Below, piece by piece: positions 28,095 through 37,270 of a DNA stretch of 64,000 nt; the stretch's first letter is position 1, and the number at the start of each line of letters is the position of its first letter. The stretch is taken from positions 2,338,259 to 2,402,258 of the forward strand of contig NZ_MCIF01000002.1 of the NCBI RefSeq assembly GCF_003268475.1, read 5' to 3'. The notes under the pieces are model-generated. The model was not told the DNA's origin, made no database searches, and saw nothing but the letters and a program-made list of their open reading frames with translations. This stretch comes from Thermogemmatispora tikiterensis. Lineage in GTDB: Bacteria > Chloroflexota > Ktedonobacteria > Ktedonobacterales > Ktedonobacteraceae. Position numbers and translations under genes: made by a program.

Positions 28095-28919
28095 TCAGGC
28101 CAGGACATAGGTCTTGAAGAGACAATACTCTTGCCAGCCCAGACGCCGATAGACATTCAAGCCCATTGGCGTGGCCTGCAAGGTCGCGCGGCGGTAACCC
28201 AGTTGCTCAGCCGTGCGCATGGCCGCCAGCGTCATCGCTGTACCCACTCCTCGACGACGTGCCTGGGGAAGGGTGGCCACGCCGTAGAGACCAGCCAGAT
28301 CCCCACCGAAAGTCAGCAGGGCCGTCCCGACTGGCTCCCCATGCCAGAAACCCAGGAGATAGCGCACCTGCTGGCCCGGCAGGAAGCCATAGCGCTGGTA
28401 GAGATCGAAGAAGACCGCTCTGATCGGTTCAGGGAAACCGAAGCCATCGCAGAGCACCTGCAGCCAGGTCTCCATCGCCCGCGCCTCGCCGACCTCCTCG
28501 ACAACCAGATCTTCGGGCACCGGCGGCGCCGCTGACGGCACAGGCTGCCCCAGATCGATCGCCATGCCCGGGACCTCCTCGTCCAGCCGACAGCCCTGCG
28601 CCTGCAGACGCTGTTCGAGGTCGCCGGGACGCGACGAGGGGGCCAGTAGCCAGGTCAGAGGCACCTGTCGGCGTCGCGCCTCCGCACAGAGGGCCGCGAT
28701 CTGCTCATCAGCCTCCTGCTCAGCCAGCTGGCAGCGTATCACACCGTTGCCGAAGAAGACCGGTCGCCCGCTGAAAAAGAAGAGCAGGCCATCACGCTGG
28801 TGAAACTCACCGCCCAAGGCCCGCCCAAGGTGGGCATAGGCTTCAAATAGATTGGCTTCCATAGCTGCTAGCAGCTCGGGTGAGGCTCCTGTCCCCGGCT
28901 GCTCCATTGGCTCTGTCAT
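28095..28919 (-). CDS. GNAT-family N-acetyltransferase, two-domain
   Basis: A 274-residue protein. The C-terminal half is a GNAT domain: LLGFWHGEPVGTALLTFGG, LYGVATLPQARRRGVGTAMTLAAM (acetyl-CoA loop) and GLNVYRRLGWQEYC. The N-terminal half (LLFFFSGRPVFFGNGVIRC) resembles the degenerate GNAT repeat seen in proteins of this type in Chloroflexota. Acceptor unknown. ATG 28919 has GGGAGG seven bases upstream; an in-frame ATG at 28949 lacks one. It lies 50 bases downstream of an APC permease and may be in its operon. Confidence 0.8.
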   Translation of the reverse strand: MTEPMEQPGTGASPELLAAMEANLFEAYAHLGRALGGEFHQRDGLLFFFSGRPVFFGNGVIRCQLAEQEADEQIAALCAEARRRQVPLTWLLAPSSRPGDLEQRLQAQGCRLDEEVPGMAIDLGQPVPSAAPPVPEDLVVEEVGEARAMETWLQVLCDGFGFPEPIRAVFFDLYQRYGFLPGQQVRYLLGFWHGEPVGTALLTFGGDLAGLYGVATLPQARRRGVGTAMTLAAMRTAEQLGYRRATLQATPMGLNVYRRLGWQEYCLFKTYVLA

Positions 28920-28969
28920 CGCTTTTCCTCCCGCTAGACTCTCTTTCATCGCCAGCGCGCTCTCACTGG

Positions 28970-30439
28970 CTACTCGCCGGCATGCTCTCCCAGGATCTTC
29001 CCGAAGCGCTGCACCTGCTGCGGGTTGCGCAGCTGAAGAGCGATCAGCAGTCCCAGACCAATGACCAGCCAGGCAGCAGCAATGTAGGGTGCCAGGTTGA
29101 GTGGGAACTGCGGCACCGGCACAATCGAGCTGTAGATAGTAAAGGCGCAGATGACGATCGCAATCAAGGGCAGCAGGATATCGAAGACCAGGGCCAGTGG
29201 CGTGCCCTCACCGCGGGTCCGGGTCCGAATAGCGGCCACTATCCCGGATAAGGCCACCAGAATGTAGGCCAGCAGAATGCCAAGCGAGGCCGTCGTCGCC
29301 ATGAAGCCGAAGAAGAGGAACGGCCCCAGCTGTATCCCCAGGGCAGCCCCCAGCAGTAGCGTGAGCGCCAACACCACGAGAATCGCTACCCAGGGCGTCT
29401 TGTAGCGAGGATGGGTCACAGCGAAGACCGCCGGCAGACCGCCATCGCGCCCGACGGCGAACATCATGCGCGAAGCCAGAATGACCCCCGCAAGCGTGGC
29501 GCTAAAGGCCCCAATGGCCACCATGAGGTCAATAAGAGTCGCCAGGAAAGCCCCAGCGTAGCGTGTTGCCAGCGTGTCCAGCGGTGCTTCGTCATTGGCC
29601 CACTGACCGATGTGGGCCACCCCGTAGCCGTTGGCCATCGCAAAGGAGACCAGGACATAGTAGATGATGGCCACAAGCACCGCTGTGAGAATGGCCCAGG
29701 GAATAGCCTGGCGCGGACGCTGTGTCTCTTCTCCGAGCACCGCCGCCGCCTCGAAGCCAATAAACGAGGTGAAGCTAAAGATGGCGGCGAAGAAGAGCGA
29801 GGACCAGCCTCCGGCCAGCCCAGCCGGCGACAAGGGGATGAAGCTAATGCCGCTCGCTCCACCACGGGCCAGGATAATCACAGCCAGGGCGAGAACCGAG
29901 AGCAGACCGATAAAGGAGAGCAGTAGCTGCGTTCGCGTCGAGAGCCGGACATCAAAGAAGGCCAGGACAAAGAGGAGCACCAGTAAGATACAGAAAATGA
30001 CGAACCAGTGAAGCGTCAGCCCCAGGTGCTCCAACAGCTGACCAAGAAAGATACTGGAAATAGCAAGCGTAAAGGAAGCCCCGGCAGCAAAAGCTCCGCC
30101 ATACATCCAACCGCCAATAAAACCGACCTGCGGCCCCAGCCCTTGCGCAATATAGGTATAGAGGCCACCAGCACTGGCAATGCGCCTGGTGAAGCGAATG
30201 ATGACGTAGGCCAGACAGAGACTGGCGAGGCCAGCGACGACATAGGCCAGAGGCACAGCAGCCCCCGCCGCTGCGGCAGCAAAGGAGCTGGAGAGCGCAA
30301 TCCCCATCTCCAGCGAGAGCAGGGCCACCGACTGAGCAATGGCGTCGAAGAGACCCAGGCTGTCTTTGCGCAAGGCATAGACCTGCGCCTCGCTCTGAGA
30401 CAACAGCTCCGATGAGGTCTGCATCTGGCTTTCACTCAT
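28970..30439 (-). CDS. APC-superfamily amino acid permease
   Basis: A 489-residue protein with about twelve membrane helices. The first helix has AQSVALLSLEMGIALSSSF, followed by ASAGGLYTYIAQGLGPQVGFIGG, the conserved APC block between helices 2 and 3, and FTSFIGFEAAAVLGEET with helix-6 unwinding. Such permeases import amino acids or polyamines using ion gradients. Substrate not predicted. It lies 122 bases downstream of a second APC permease gene on the same strand. Confidence 0.85.
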   Translation of the reverse strand: MSESQMQTSSELLSQSEAQVYALRKDSLGLFDAIAQSVALLSLEMGIALSSSFAAAAAGAAVPLAYVVAGLASLCLAYVIIRFTRRIASAGGLYTYIAQGLGPQVGFIGGWMYGGAFAAGASFTLAISSIFLGQLLEHLGLTLHWFVIFCILLVLLFVLAFFDVRLSTRTQLLLSFIGLLSVLALAVIILARGGASGISFIPLSPAGLAGGWSSLFFAAIFSFTSFIGFEAAAVLGEETQRPRQAIPWAILTAVLVAIIYYVLVSFAMANGYGVAHIGQWANDEAPLDTLATRYAGAFLATLIDLMVAIGAFSATLAGVILASRMMFAVGRDGGLPAVFAVTHPRYKTPWVAILVVLALTLLLGAALGIQLGPFLFFGFMATTASLGILLAYILVALSGIVAAIRTRTRGEGTPLALVFDILLPLIAIVICAFTIYSSIVPVPQFPLNLAPYIAAAWLVIGLGLLIALQLRNPQQVQRFGKILGEHAGE

Positions 30440-30561
30440 CTTGCACCATTCCTTTCTCTTCTCATCTCAACTCTCATGAGCACTTGCTCAACGTCCCTGG
30501 CCCCACCTGTCAGGCAGTCTGACCCCGCTGAAGCCAGGTTCGCCACCATTGAGCGCTCACT

Positions 30562-32280
30562 CTATGGCTCCCATCTCCCAGGACCGGGCACGGAGCCGGG
30601 CCTCGGCCACACCGCTGGCTCGGTCTGACGCAGAGCGTCTCTCTGGAGAGGGCGCCCCTCCCCTGGCCAGCCAGCGCCAGCGAGAGAGCTGGGGGCAGCA
30701 GCAACGGAAGGCACCTTTTGCGCAGCTGAACTGGCCCCTATCGGCGAGAGGGGTGCCTGGCTATCCGCTGGTAATAGCGTCGCCAGGTCCTCCGCTTCGG
30801 GAACGAGAAAGCTGTAGATCGCACCCACCGTCAGGCTGGCCAGCACAAAAAGCAAGACCCAGAAGCCCCAGTCTTCGTTGTTCAAGACCGCCGGTACTGG
30901 AGAACCAGCGAAGAAGGTGCAACCGATGGCCACACCAGTCAAGGCGATCCCGAGCACAGTAGCCAGGTAAAAAAGCGGCGGCGGTACCACCCAGCGCTGG
31001 CGCAGTTGTCGACTGTAACGGCTACAGAGTAGAATGCCGCACAGGAAGAGGCTGATCATTGCTATGTCCCAAATGACCGAGGCCCCGTTAATGACGACCA
31101 GGAACACGGTGAGTGCTAGCTCTTGATTAGGCGCAACAGGAGCTACAAAGCAGATCACAAAGATAAAAGCGACGTTGATCAAGGTCTGTAAGAGCATGGC
31201 ATTGAATGGGACCCCATTGGAATTAAGGCGTGCTAGAGCACGAGGCAGGCGGCGATCCAGGCCAGCAACGAAGAGCAAGCGCCCGAACATAGCGTTGTAG
31301 GCTGCTGTCGCGCACACAAAATAGATAAACATTATAATATAGTAGCAACTAGAAACAATATGCCCGAGATCGTTGCCAAAAACATGACTGAAGAGTATAG
31401 ATACGAAAACCGTCTCTTTTAACTCTGCGGGGGAAAGAACAGCCAGAACGCCAAAGGTGGCGAAGAGGTAGCCAGCGATGATGATCAGCGTGCCCCACAA
31501 GAGATAGCGCCCACTGCGCCGCTGGTCGACGACCTCTCCTCCCATGTTCAGCGGCACAGCCATGCCCAACAAGGCAACCGTGACAACGGCAAGCACGGGC
31601 AGGCTAGAGAGACCGAGCTGCCAGGACTGGGCCGAGAAGTCGCCGCGCAGCGACTGACCGCTCAGGAGCCACCCCAGACCGGCCAGCCCCACAAGCCCGA
31701 ACATGAGGGCATAGGCTGCGAAGACAACATTCAAGATACGCTGAAGCTGTCCCTGGCCGAGGGCACAGAGCAACTGCGCCACCAGCAGGACCAGGATCGC
31801 CGCCACTCCCTGCTCCCAGGGAAGACTCAACCAATTACTGTTGAGACCCTGGATGCTGGCGACGGCAGCCTCAGCCTCCACAGTCAAACCAATGGCCCCA
31901 GGCCACCAGTTGCAGAAAAAGCCGAGAAAAGTGTCCCAAAAATTGCCAAAGGCGCGGTTCGCCCATAAATAGACCGCCCCTTCACCGGGAAAGAGACGAT
32001 AGAGTTGGGCACAGACTAGCGCCGAGGGGATGAGAAAGCAGAGAAAGCCCAGGGCCCAGTACAGCAAGCTGCCTCCCCCCGCTGCTCCTACCGTTTGGAC
32101 ATTGTTAATGAGCAGGACCGCAAACAAACAGAGGACGGTCAGATCCCGCGGACGGAGGACACGCGGCAGGCGATCAAGCGGAAAGCGCTCGCTGGGGAGC
32201 ACAGGATGACTCTCTGGGGCCGCTTCATTGCCAACAGATGGGCGCTGCTCGGGCGCTAGCGGGGATGCAAAAGGCATCAT
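30562..32280 (-). CDS. APC-superfamily amino acid permease / antiporter
   Basis: A 572-residue transporter with about twelve membrane helices beginning LTVLCLFAVLLINNVQTVGAA. FPGEGAVYLWANRAFGNFWD and VPLNMGGEVVDQRRSGRYL resemble the glutamate:GABA-antiporter branch of APC. The last 80 residues after ATLLPADSQAPL form a soluble Ala/Pro/Gly-rich tail. ATG 32280 follows GAGAGGGGG. It precedes the second APC permease gene on the same strand, suggesting a two-transporter operon. Substrate unknown. Confidence 0.82.
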   Translation of the reverse strand: MMPFASPLAPEQRPSVGNEAAPESHPVLPSERFPLDRLPRVLRPRDLTVLCLFAVLLINNVQTVGAAGGGSLLYWALGFLCFLIPSALVCAQLYRLFPGEGAVYLWANRAFGNFWDTFLGFFCNWWPGAIGLTVEAEAAVASIQGLNSNWLSLPWEQGVAAILVLLVAQLLCALGQGQLQRILNVVFAAYALMFGLVGLAGLGWLLSGQSLRGDFSAQSWQLGLSSLPVLAVVTVALLGMAVPLNMGGEVVDQRRSGRYLLWGTLIIIAGYLFATFGVLAVLSPAELKETVFVSILFSHVFGNDLGHIVSSCYYIIMFIYFVCATAAYNAMFGRLLFVAGLDRRLPRALARLNSNGVPFNAMLLQTLINVAFIFVICFVAPVAPNQELALTVFLVVINGASVIWDIAMISLFLCGILLCSRYSRQLRQRWVVPPPLFYLATVLGIALTGVAIGCTFFAGSPVPAVLNNEDWGFWVLLFVLASLTVGAIYSFLVPEAEDLATLLPADSQAPLSPIGASSAAQKVPSVAAAPSSLAGAGWPGEGRPLQRDALRQTEPAVWPRPGSVPGPGRWEP

Positions 32281-32325
32281 GGGTTTCCCCCTCTCTAGTT
32301 ATGCATGTAACTATATCTATGAAAT

Positions 32326-32874
32326 TCATTGATGAAGCTCTTCGAGCGTGATAGCTCCTCTCTGGATCAGAGAGAGAAGCAGAGGCATAATCTGTTCTGG
32401 TGAGCGACGGAGCAGGTGGGCAATCTCGGACACCGTTCGGCTCCCATCGATCAAGGCAAACAGCAGCCGTTCCTCACGCGACCAGGACGAGAGAGGAGGC
32501 GACTGGAGCAGACGCCGAGGCACAAGATGGGACGGCCTCATCCCCTGTGAAGGCGAAGGGGACGGAGCGCTGCGCTGGCCAGGATCTCCTGTCGGCGCAG
32601 TTGTCGTCGGCGCCAGGCTGGCAGCACCTGCCTGTTCTCCTACCGTCAGATACCACTGCAATTCTCCTCGACTGGCAAGCCAGTCAACCGCTTGAGCACC
32701 GCTCATGAGGAGTCGCCCATCGACAAGGCTAATGATGATGCACGAGAGCGGGCGACCTTTCTGTAGCTGCAAGCTGGCCTGCCAGGCTTCTCCTTGGCGG
32801 AGCACGATGAGCGTCCCGCTCTGCTGAGACAGGCTGAGGAGCTGCAGCAGGCTCGCGAAGTCTTTGGTGTACAT
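32326..32874 (-). CDS. DUF4388/PatA-N-like protein with C-terminal winged-helix-like region
   Basis: A 182-residue protein. The N-terminal part MYTKDFASLLQLLSLSQQSG, TLIVLRQGEAWQASLQLQKG and the phrase GRLLMSGAQAVDWLASRGEL match the layout of DUF4388/PatA N-terminal domains, which occur in signalling proteins. After a Pro/Ser-rich linker (about 85-120) a helical C-terminus with LLRRSPEQIMPLLLSLIQRGAI looks like a winged-helix tail. No enzymatic motif. It lies 99 bases downstream of the HAMP-type membrane protein and is probably a signalling partner of it. Family assignment is by pattern only. Confidence 0.6.
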   Translation of the reverse strand: MYTKDFASLLQLLSLSQQSGTLIVLRQGEAWQASLQLQKGRPLSCIIISLVDGRLLMSGAQAVDWLASRGELQWYLTVGEQAGAASLAPTTTAPTGDPGQRSAPSPSPSQGMRPSHLVPRRLLQSPPLSSWSREERLLFALIDGSRTVSEIAHLLRRSPEQIMPLLLSLIQRGAITLEELHQ

Positions 32875-32973
32875 GGCATCGCCGTCCCCATCGTCCTCCA
32901 GCAGACCGACCAGCTCACTTGCCCTCCGGGTGGGCCAGGTCAGGAAATCCTTTCGGATCTGCCCTTGACGAGC

Positions 32974-33729
32974 CTAAATAAGAGCCTCTGTCGCTAGCTC
33001 AAGCTGCTCCAGATCCCTGGCGAGTTGCTGACTGGTCTCGCTAAACTGGGCCGCAATCTCCTGGGCACTCTTCATAGCTTTATCTAGCTGCTCCGGTAAT
33101 CTATCGCGTTCATAGGCATCAGATATTCGAGCCGAGAGAAAGGAGATTTGCTGCAACCCATGACGCAGAGCCGTCAGCGCCTCCAGGGTCTCGCTATCAC
33201 GATTGGCCTGGGCCCGCTGGTGTAGAAAGACCAGGCGAGACTGCAGGCTCTGGCACGTTCGCGTAATCAGGGCAATATCGCGCATAATAGCCGTGTGACG
33301 CACGGCAAGATGCCGGCTGACCGCCGCTAAAATGGAGGTACCAATCTGCTGCTCCTCGGCAATACGCTGGGCGTCGACGGTCAGACGCCTTACTTCGTCC
33401 GTCGTCGCCGTAATCCGGCGCGTCGCCCGGCGAATGGGGCGCACTATCGGTAAAAAGACCCATGTTGCGGTTAAGACCGTCAAGAGGAGAATGCCGCAGA
33501 GTAGCAGCCAGGTGTTTCTTCCGGCCAGTCGATATATCGACCCATAAAAGAGCAAAACAAATAAACTAACAGGAATAAATGAAACAATAATCATGGATAT
33601 AAGAAAGCGCAGTTTGATGCCAAAGCCTGTGCGGCGCAGCAGGGTCGCCAGGTCGAGAGAAGCCTCCGGCCACGGGTCCAGTCTCGCCTCATGCCCTGTT
33701 TGTAGCTCTAGACTACGATCTGCCAACAT
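32974..33729 (-). CDS. Two-pass membrane HAMP/coiled-coil protein without output domain
   Basis: The 251-residue protein has membrane segments at about 41-62 and 72-94, separated by only about nine residues, so almost nothing faces outside. It continues with VFLPIVRPIRRATRRI, a HAMP-like linker (about 92-140), then a helical coiled coil to the end with no kinase, methyl-accepting or cyclase domain. The architecture resembles the input half of a sensory transducer. The DUF4388-like gene follows on the same strand and may be its partner. A minus-strand extended -10 box (TGCTATACT, reading 33800 to 33792) lies about 60 bases ahead of the start. Confidence 0.6.
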   Translation of the reverse strand: MLADRSLELQTGHEARLDPWPEASLDLATLLRRTGFGIKLRFLISMIIVSFIPVSLFVLLFYGSIYRLAGRNTWLLLCGILLLTVLTATWVFLPIVRPIRRATRRITATTDEVRRLTVDAQRIAEEQQIGTSILAAVSRHLAVRHTAIMRDIALITRTCQSLQSRLVFLHQRAQANRDSETLEALTALRHGLQQISFLSARISDAYERDRLPEQLDKAMKSAQEIAAQFSETSQQLARDLEQLELATEALI

Positions 33730-34466
33730 TTGGGGGGCTCCCGTCAGAGGATAGGAAGAACGCTTGAACAGTTTCTTCTATACAGCTAGAGAGTATAGCA
33801 TCTATCTAAACCAGATGGATATTAATAGCCTGTAAAAAAATGGTGCTCTATGCTAAAAGAAGTTATACAAGAAAGCTCCTGATGAGACGGCCTCTAGAGA
33901 GGAAATTACTAGCACAGGGAGTCGTCAGCTGTAGGGGCCAGAATAGTGAGAACGGCGATATAGTGCGGCGGGGCAGATAGAGCGCAGCAGCTTTTGCCAG
34001 GGCCGAGACCACCGACTGGCCTGATTTTTCGCCAGGCAGCTAGCAAAGAGCAGATGCAAGCCTGTAAGCCTGACAAAGAGGTAGTCACCGCTTCCTGACT
34101 GTGTGCTATCTCTCGGTTAGCAGGCCTGATCAGGCCCAGAGGTCCTGCGGGCTTCTGTCTGCGACAGTCCCCAGCCGCCCAGACCCATAAAGAGCCGTCG
34201 GGAGATCAGGCAGACCTGGGACTGGATTGACAAAGGCTGGCCCTGTCGTCTATAGTATTTTACTAGTCACTCGCCTATGAGCCTGCCCGGGAAGTAGTCC
34301 GGAGAGCCGCACAGGGCCACCCTTACTCAGCCCATGCTGTCGCTCTCCCTGCTTGACCTGACAGCCAGTTGCTTCGCGCGCGTCGCCCACCATTCATGCT
34401 ACTCCAGTACGTGAAGCAGCCATTTTCAGACAATCAAGCATCAGGCCATGATGAAGCTTTTAGCTT
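33730..34466. other. 737-bp gap between divergent genes
   Basis: No gene seen. The left part (33770-33860) is AT-rich and has the extended -10 of the HAMP-type gene. The centre has a perfect 14-bp palindrome GGCCTGATCAGGCC (34123-34136). The right part has the promoter of the LRV gene (34227-34256) and its leader of roughly 200 bases. No RNA family was recognised. Confidence 0.5.
34227..34256 (+). promoter_or_regulatory. Promoter of the LRV-repeat gene
   Basis: TTGACA (34227-34232), 18-bp spacer, TATAGT (34251-34256); predicted RNA start about 34263, leaving about 204 bases of leader before the ATG at 34467. Confidence 0.75.
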
Positions 34467-36440
34467 ATGACAACTGAAAACGTGCCCCCCGAGCTGATCG
34501 CCGAGGCTCAAAATCTTGACACGCCTCCTGAGCGGCTGACCGAGCTAAGTTATCAACCAGCCTTACGCCCCCTGGTCGCCGCCAATCCGGCAACGCCATC
34601 CGTTGTGTTGGAGCAGCTCAGCAGGGAACGCGATTTGACTGTACGCCGGGCTGTGGCACGCAATCCGAACACCTCGCTTGACCTGCTGCTGGAGCTGGCC
34701 CGCGAGTTTCCCCATGAATTTCTAGCCAATCCCATCCTGCCTCTTCTGAACCTGACGCAGCCCGATTTTATTAAACAAGCCTCGCCCCAGGCGTGGCTGC
34801 AGCTCTTGCGCTGCGAAGAGACTCCCCTGCTCTGGCTACGCTGGCTCAATGAAGATGTGAATCTCAGCCGCATTCGTTGGTTCTCCGATGAAACCATGTG
34901 GGCCTTACAGTGGCACGTCGCCATCGCGGGTGAGATCTCTGAGTTTAACGAACAGCGGCAGCGCTTCGTCAGCGAAGCGGTGGCTGACTACGAGCGGCGT
35001 AGCAGCCAGGTTGGCCTCTATCCCCGCTCCTTCAGCTCGACGCTGGTGCTTCTGACCCTGGCCATACCCGATCTCTATCCTGAGCTGGTCGAGGGGATCT
35101 ACTCGCCAGACGACGAATGCTGGCGTCGGCTCTTGCTAGCCTGCTATCCCTACCTGCACCAGGAGACATTGCTCAAACTGGTCAGCGAAGGGCCGCTGGC
35201 GGTCCGCGTCGAGGCTATCAGGCTGACACCACTTCCGCCTGAGCTACTCTATGAACTGGCACGTGCCCCAGAGGCAGAGATCCGTAGCGCGGTGGCAGCT
35301 AACTCCGCCACTCCTCCTGCACTCTTATTGACCTTGACAGAGGATGCCAGCAGCCAGGTACGCAGCGCTGCGGCTCGGCATCCCCAGCTACCCGCAGACA
35401 GATTAGCCCATCTGGCCAGGAGTAGCGAGCCGGAGGTGCGGCAGGCTGTGGCTGGCCATGCCGCGCTGGGAGCTGTCGAGCGCGAACTGCTCGCCACCGA
35501 TGCCAGCGCCGAAGTACGGGCCGCTGTCGCGCCACACCTGCCTCCTGAGGAGGCCTTGCTCCGGCGTCTGGCGGAGGATGAGGCCAGTCAGGTGCGGGCT
35601 GCCGTCGCTTCTCACTCAGCCCTGCCCACAGCGCTCAGCGCCTCTCTGGCGAGGGATTCCGCTTTAGAGGTTGTGCTCTCGCTGGCAGGCAACCCATGTC
35701 TGCCCCCAAAGCTCGCCGAACAGCTCTGTGCACACTCACAGGCGCTGATCCGTTGGCGGGTAGCTTCCCACCCGGCGCTGGCGCCAGAGACCTTGCGCCA
35801 TCTGGCATCTTCCCACAGGCAGGATCGTTCCTTGCTCGCCGGTCTGGCTCGCAATCCCAACACGCCCGCCGATGTCCTGACGTGGCTTGCAGAACTTGAT
35901 GATCGCGAGATCCATCTGGCCTTGAGCCAGCAGCCACAGCTGCCCGTACCCCTGCTGGAGCGCCTTGCCGCTCGCTATCTGAGCGAGTGGCGCCGCCAGC
36001 GCGCTATCGTCTCGACAGACGAGGGCACTCAGCCCATTGAGATCCTTCGCTCTGTGGCAGCTCACCCTTCCGCTCCACTGACACTGCTAGAGCAGCTGCT
36101 GCGCCTGAACGATAGCGAGGTGGCGATCACGGTCGCGACTCACCCGCGGACCATCTCCCAGAGCCAGAGCCTGATCTTCGATTATCTGCTGGAGACGCTA
36201 CGCGAAGAGATTATCAAAGCTGATCTGCCTTCGCGTCTGCGTCCGCTGTTGCTGCAACGTCGAGACCTGCCACCAGCCTTACTGGAGCTATTCGCCGAAT
36301 CCGGGCGCTGGGTCGAGCGCTATCTTGTGGCTCAGCACGCGGCAGTTCCATCCACACTACTGGAGACCCTGGCCCATGATGGTAACTGCTTCGTGCGTGC
36401 CGCCGCCCGCGCCCGACTAGCCAGTCAGCCGAGGGATTGA
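34467..36440 (+). CDS. Leucine-rich-variant (LRV) repeat protein
   Basis: A 657-residue solenoid protein. About fifteen helical repeats of roughly 23-24 residues have the pattern VAANPATPxxxLxxLxxDxxxxVRxA, for example VAANSATPPALLLTLTEDAS, VRSAAARHPQLPADRLAHLA and VRAAVASHSALPTALSASLA. This matches LRV repeats first seen in Azotobacter and related to HEAT repeats. A central non-repeat section (about 100-220) precedes the main array. No membrane or enzymatic motif is seen; binding of proteins or nucleic acid is inferred. No clear ribosome site precedes ATG 34467; a nine-codon ORF (34448-34477) overlaps the start and might couple translation. Confidence 0.7.
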   Translation: MTTENVPPELIAEAQNLDTPPERLTELSYQPALRPLVAANPATPSVVLEQLSRERDLTVRRAVARNPNTSLDLLLELAREFPHEFLANPILPLLNLTQPDFIKQASPQAWLQLLRCEETPLLWLRWLNEDVNLSRIRWFSDETMWALQWHVAIAGEISEFNEQRQRFVSEAVADYERRSSQVGLYPRSFSSTLVLLTLAIPDLYPELVEGIYSPDDECWRRLLLACYPYLHQETLLKLVSEGPLAVRVEAIRLTPLPPELLYELARAPEAEIRSAVAANSATPPALLLTLTEDASSQVRSAAARHPQLPADRLAHLARSSEPEVRQAVAGHAALGAVERELLATDASAEVRAAVAPHLPPEEALLRRLAEDEASQVRAAVASHSALPTALSASLARDSALEVVLSLAGNPCLPPKLAEQLCAHSQALIRWRVASHPALAPETLRHLASSHRQDRSLLAGLARNPNTPADVLTWLAELDDREIHLALSQQPQLPVPLLERLAARYLSEWRRQRAIVSTDEGTQPIEILRSVAAHPSAPLTLLEQLLRLNDSEVAITVATHPRTISQSQSLIFDYLLETLREEIIKADLPSRLRPLLLQRRDLPPALLELFAESGRWVERYLVAQHAAVPSTLLETLAHDGNCFVRAAARARLASQPRD

Positions 36441-36476
36441 CAGGTGCCACGCTTCTTCCTACACTAACAGCCTGAC

Positions 36477-37019
36477 ACCCCCCTGGCGAAAGCCCAGGGG
36501 GTTCTTCCTTCATCCAGCCACCTTGCCCGTCCTGGCCCTGCCAGAACGAGTAGCGGGTGTCTGTCCAGAAGCATTTCGTCTCTGCTGAGAGAGGCCCGTT
36601 TCCAACTCCCCCACCGGTACGGTTGAAAGCCTTTGCTACGATGTTCTTCACGGCATTGCGGTCGCGGTCAAGCACCAGCCCACAACGTGGGCAGACAGGC
36701 GTCCTGACGGAGAGGCTCTTCTTGACTCGCGAATGCTGGCTCAACCGCGATGACAGGAATGTCGTGTACCTGTCCATAGTCACGCATAATGAGATAAAGA
36801 GACTTATGATGCATAATTCAGGGAAGTGAGGCACGAAGCAAAGGCATAGTTGCCGGCAAGTTGTGAGTAGAAGCAGTACAGGTCATTTCTGTTGATTCCA
36901 CAAGAATCCATCCACGGGCGCAGGCACTTGTTACGGATAAACTGCGTCAGCCATATTGCCTCTTCAATGGCGTTGTATTGTGCCTGATTGCCGTGGCGCT
37001 TGTACTCGTCGATTAACAT
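36477..37019 (-). pseudogene. tnpB (IS605 OrfB) remnant with internal deletion
   Basis: On the minus strand ATG 37019 opens MLIDEYKRHGNQAQYNAIEE and continues IRNKCLRPWMDSCG, the N-terminal pattern of TnpB proteins common in Ktedonobacteria, and stops near 36804. Just beyond, in a different frame, is VKKSLSVRTPVCPRCGLVLD and RDRNAVKNI, the C-terminal zinc-ribbon and RuvC-III region. About 200-300 internal residues, including the RuvC I/II core and the first Cys pair, are missing, so the gene cannot make an active nuclease. A TnpB C-tail-like WMKEEPPGLSPG runs into the hairpin at 36479-36501. The intact elements it came from encode an RNA-guided nuclease. No tnpA is visible. Confidence 0.75.
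36479..36512 (+). terminator. Strong hairpin at the LRV / tnpB-remnant junction
   Basis: Arms CCCCCTGG (36479-36486) and CCAGGGGG (36494-36501), 7-base loop, followed by TTCTTCCTT on the plus strand. It can end the LRV transcript, and on the minus strand it is the 3'-end hairpin expected near the right end of an IS605-family element. Confidence 0.6.
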
Positions 37020-37270
37020 GAACTCTTGTTGGCCTGAATGAATAGCGGCAGCCAGACTGCCTGGTAGCCGGAGGCTTGACAACAGCTCGCCCGACGTTCT
37101 ATGGTGGTTGCCATCTACCCAGCCCCTTTTTTTCGACAGTGGCACCCGAGAGCAGTCCTCAGCACATGCTCTATACACGCCATGCTGCCATCTGATATCT
37201 GATATCTGGAACGCTAGAAGATCATCTTTCGCTGAAGACGAGGATAACACAAGGAGGGTGAAAGAGTCTC

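Noticed and set aside
36214..36476. Extension of the tnpB remnant frame into the LRV gene
   Set aside because: The open frame runs antisense through the 3' end of a clear gene beyond the element-end hairpin; it is read-through and not part of tnpB.
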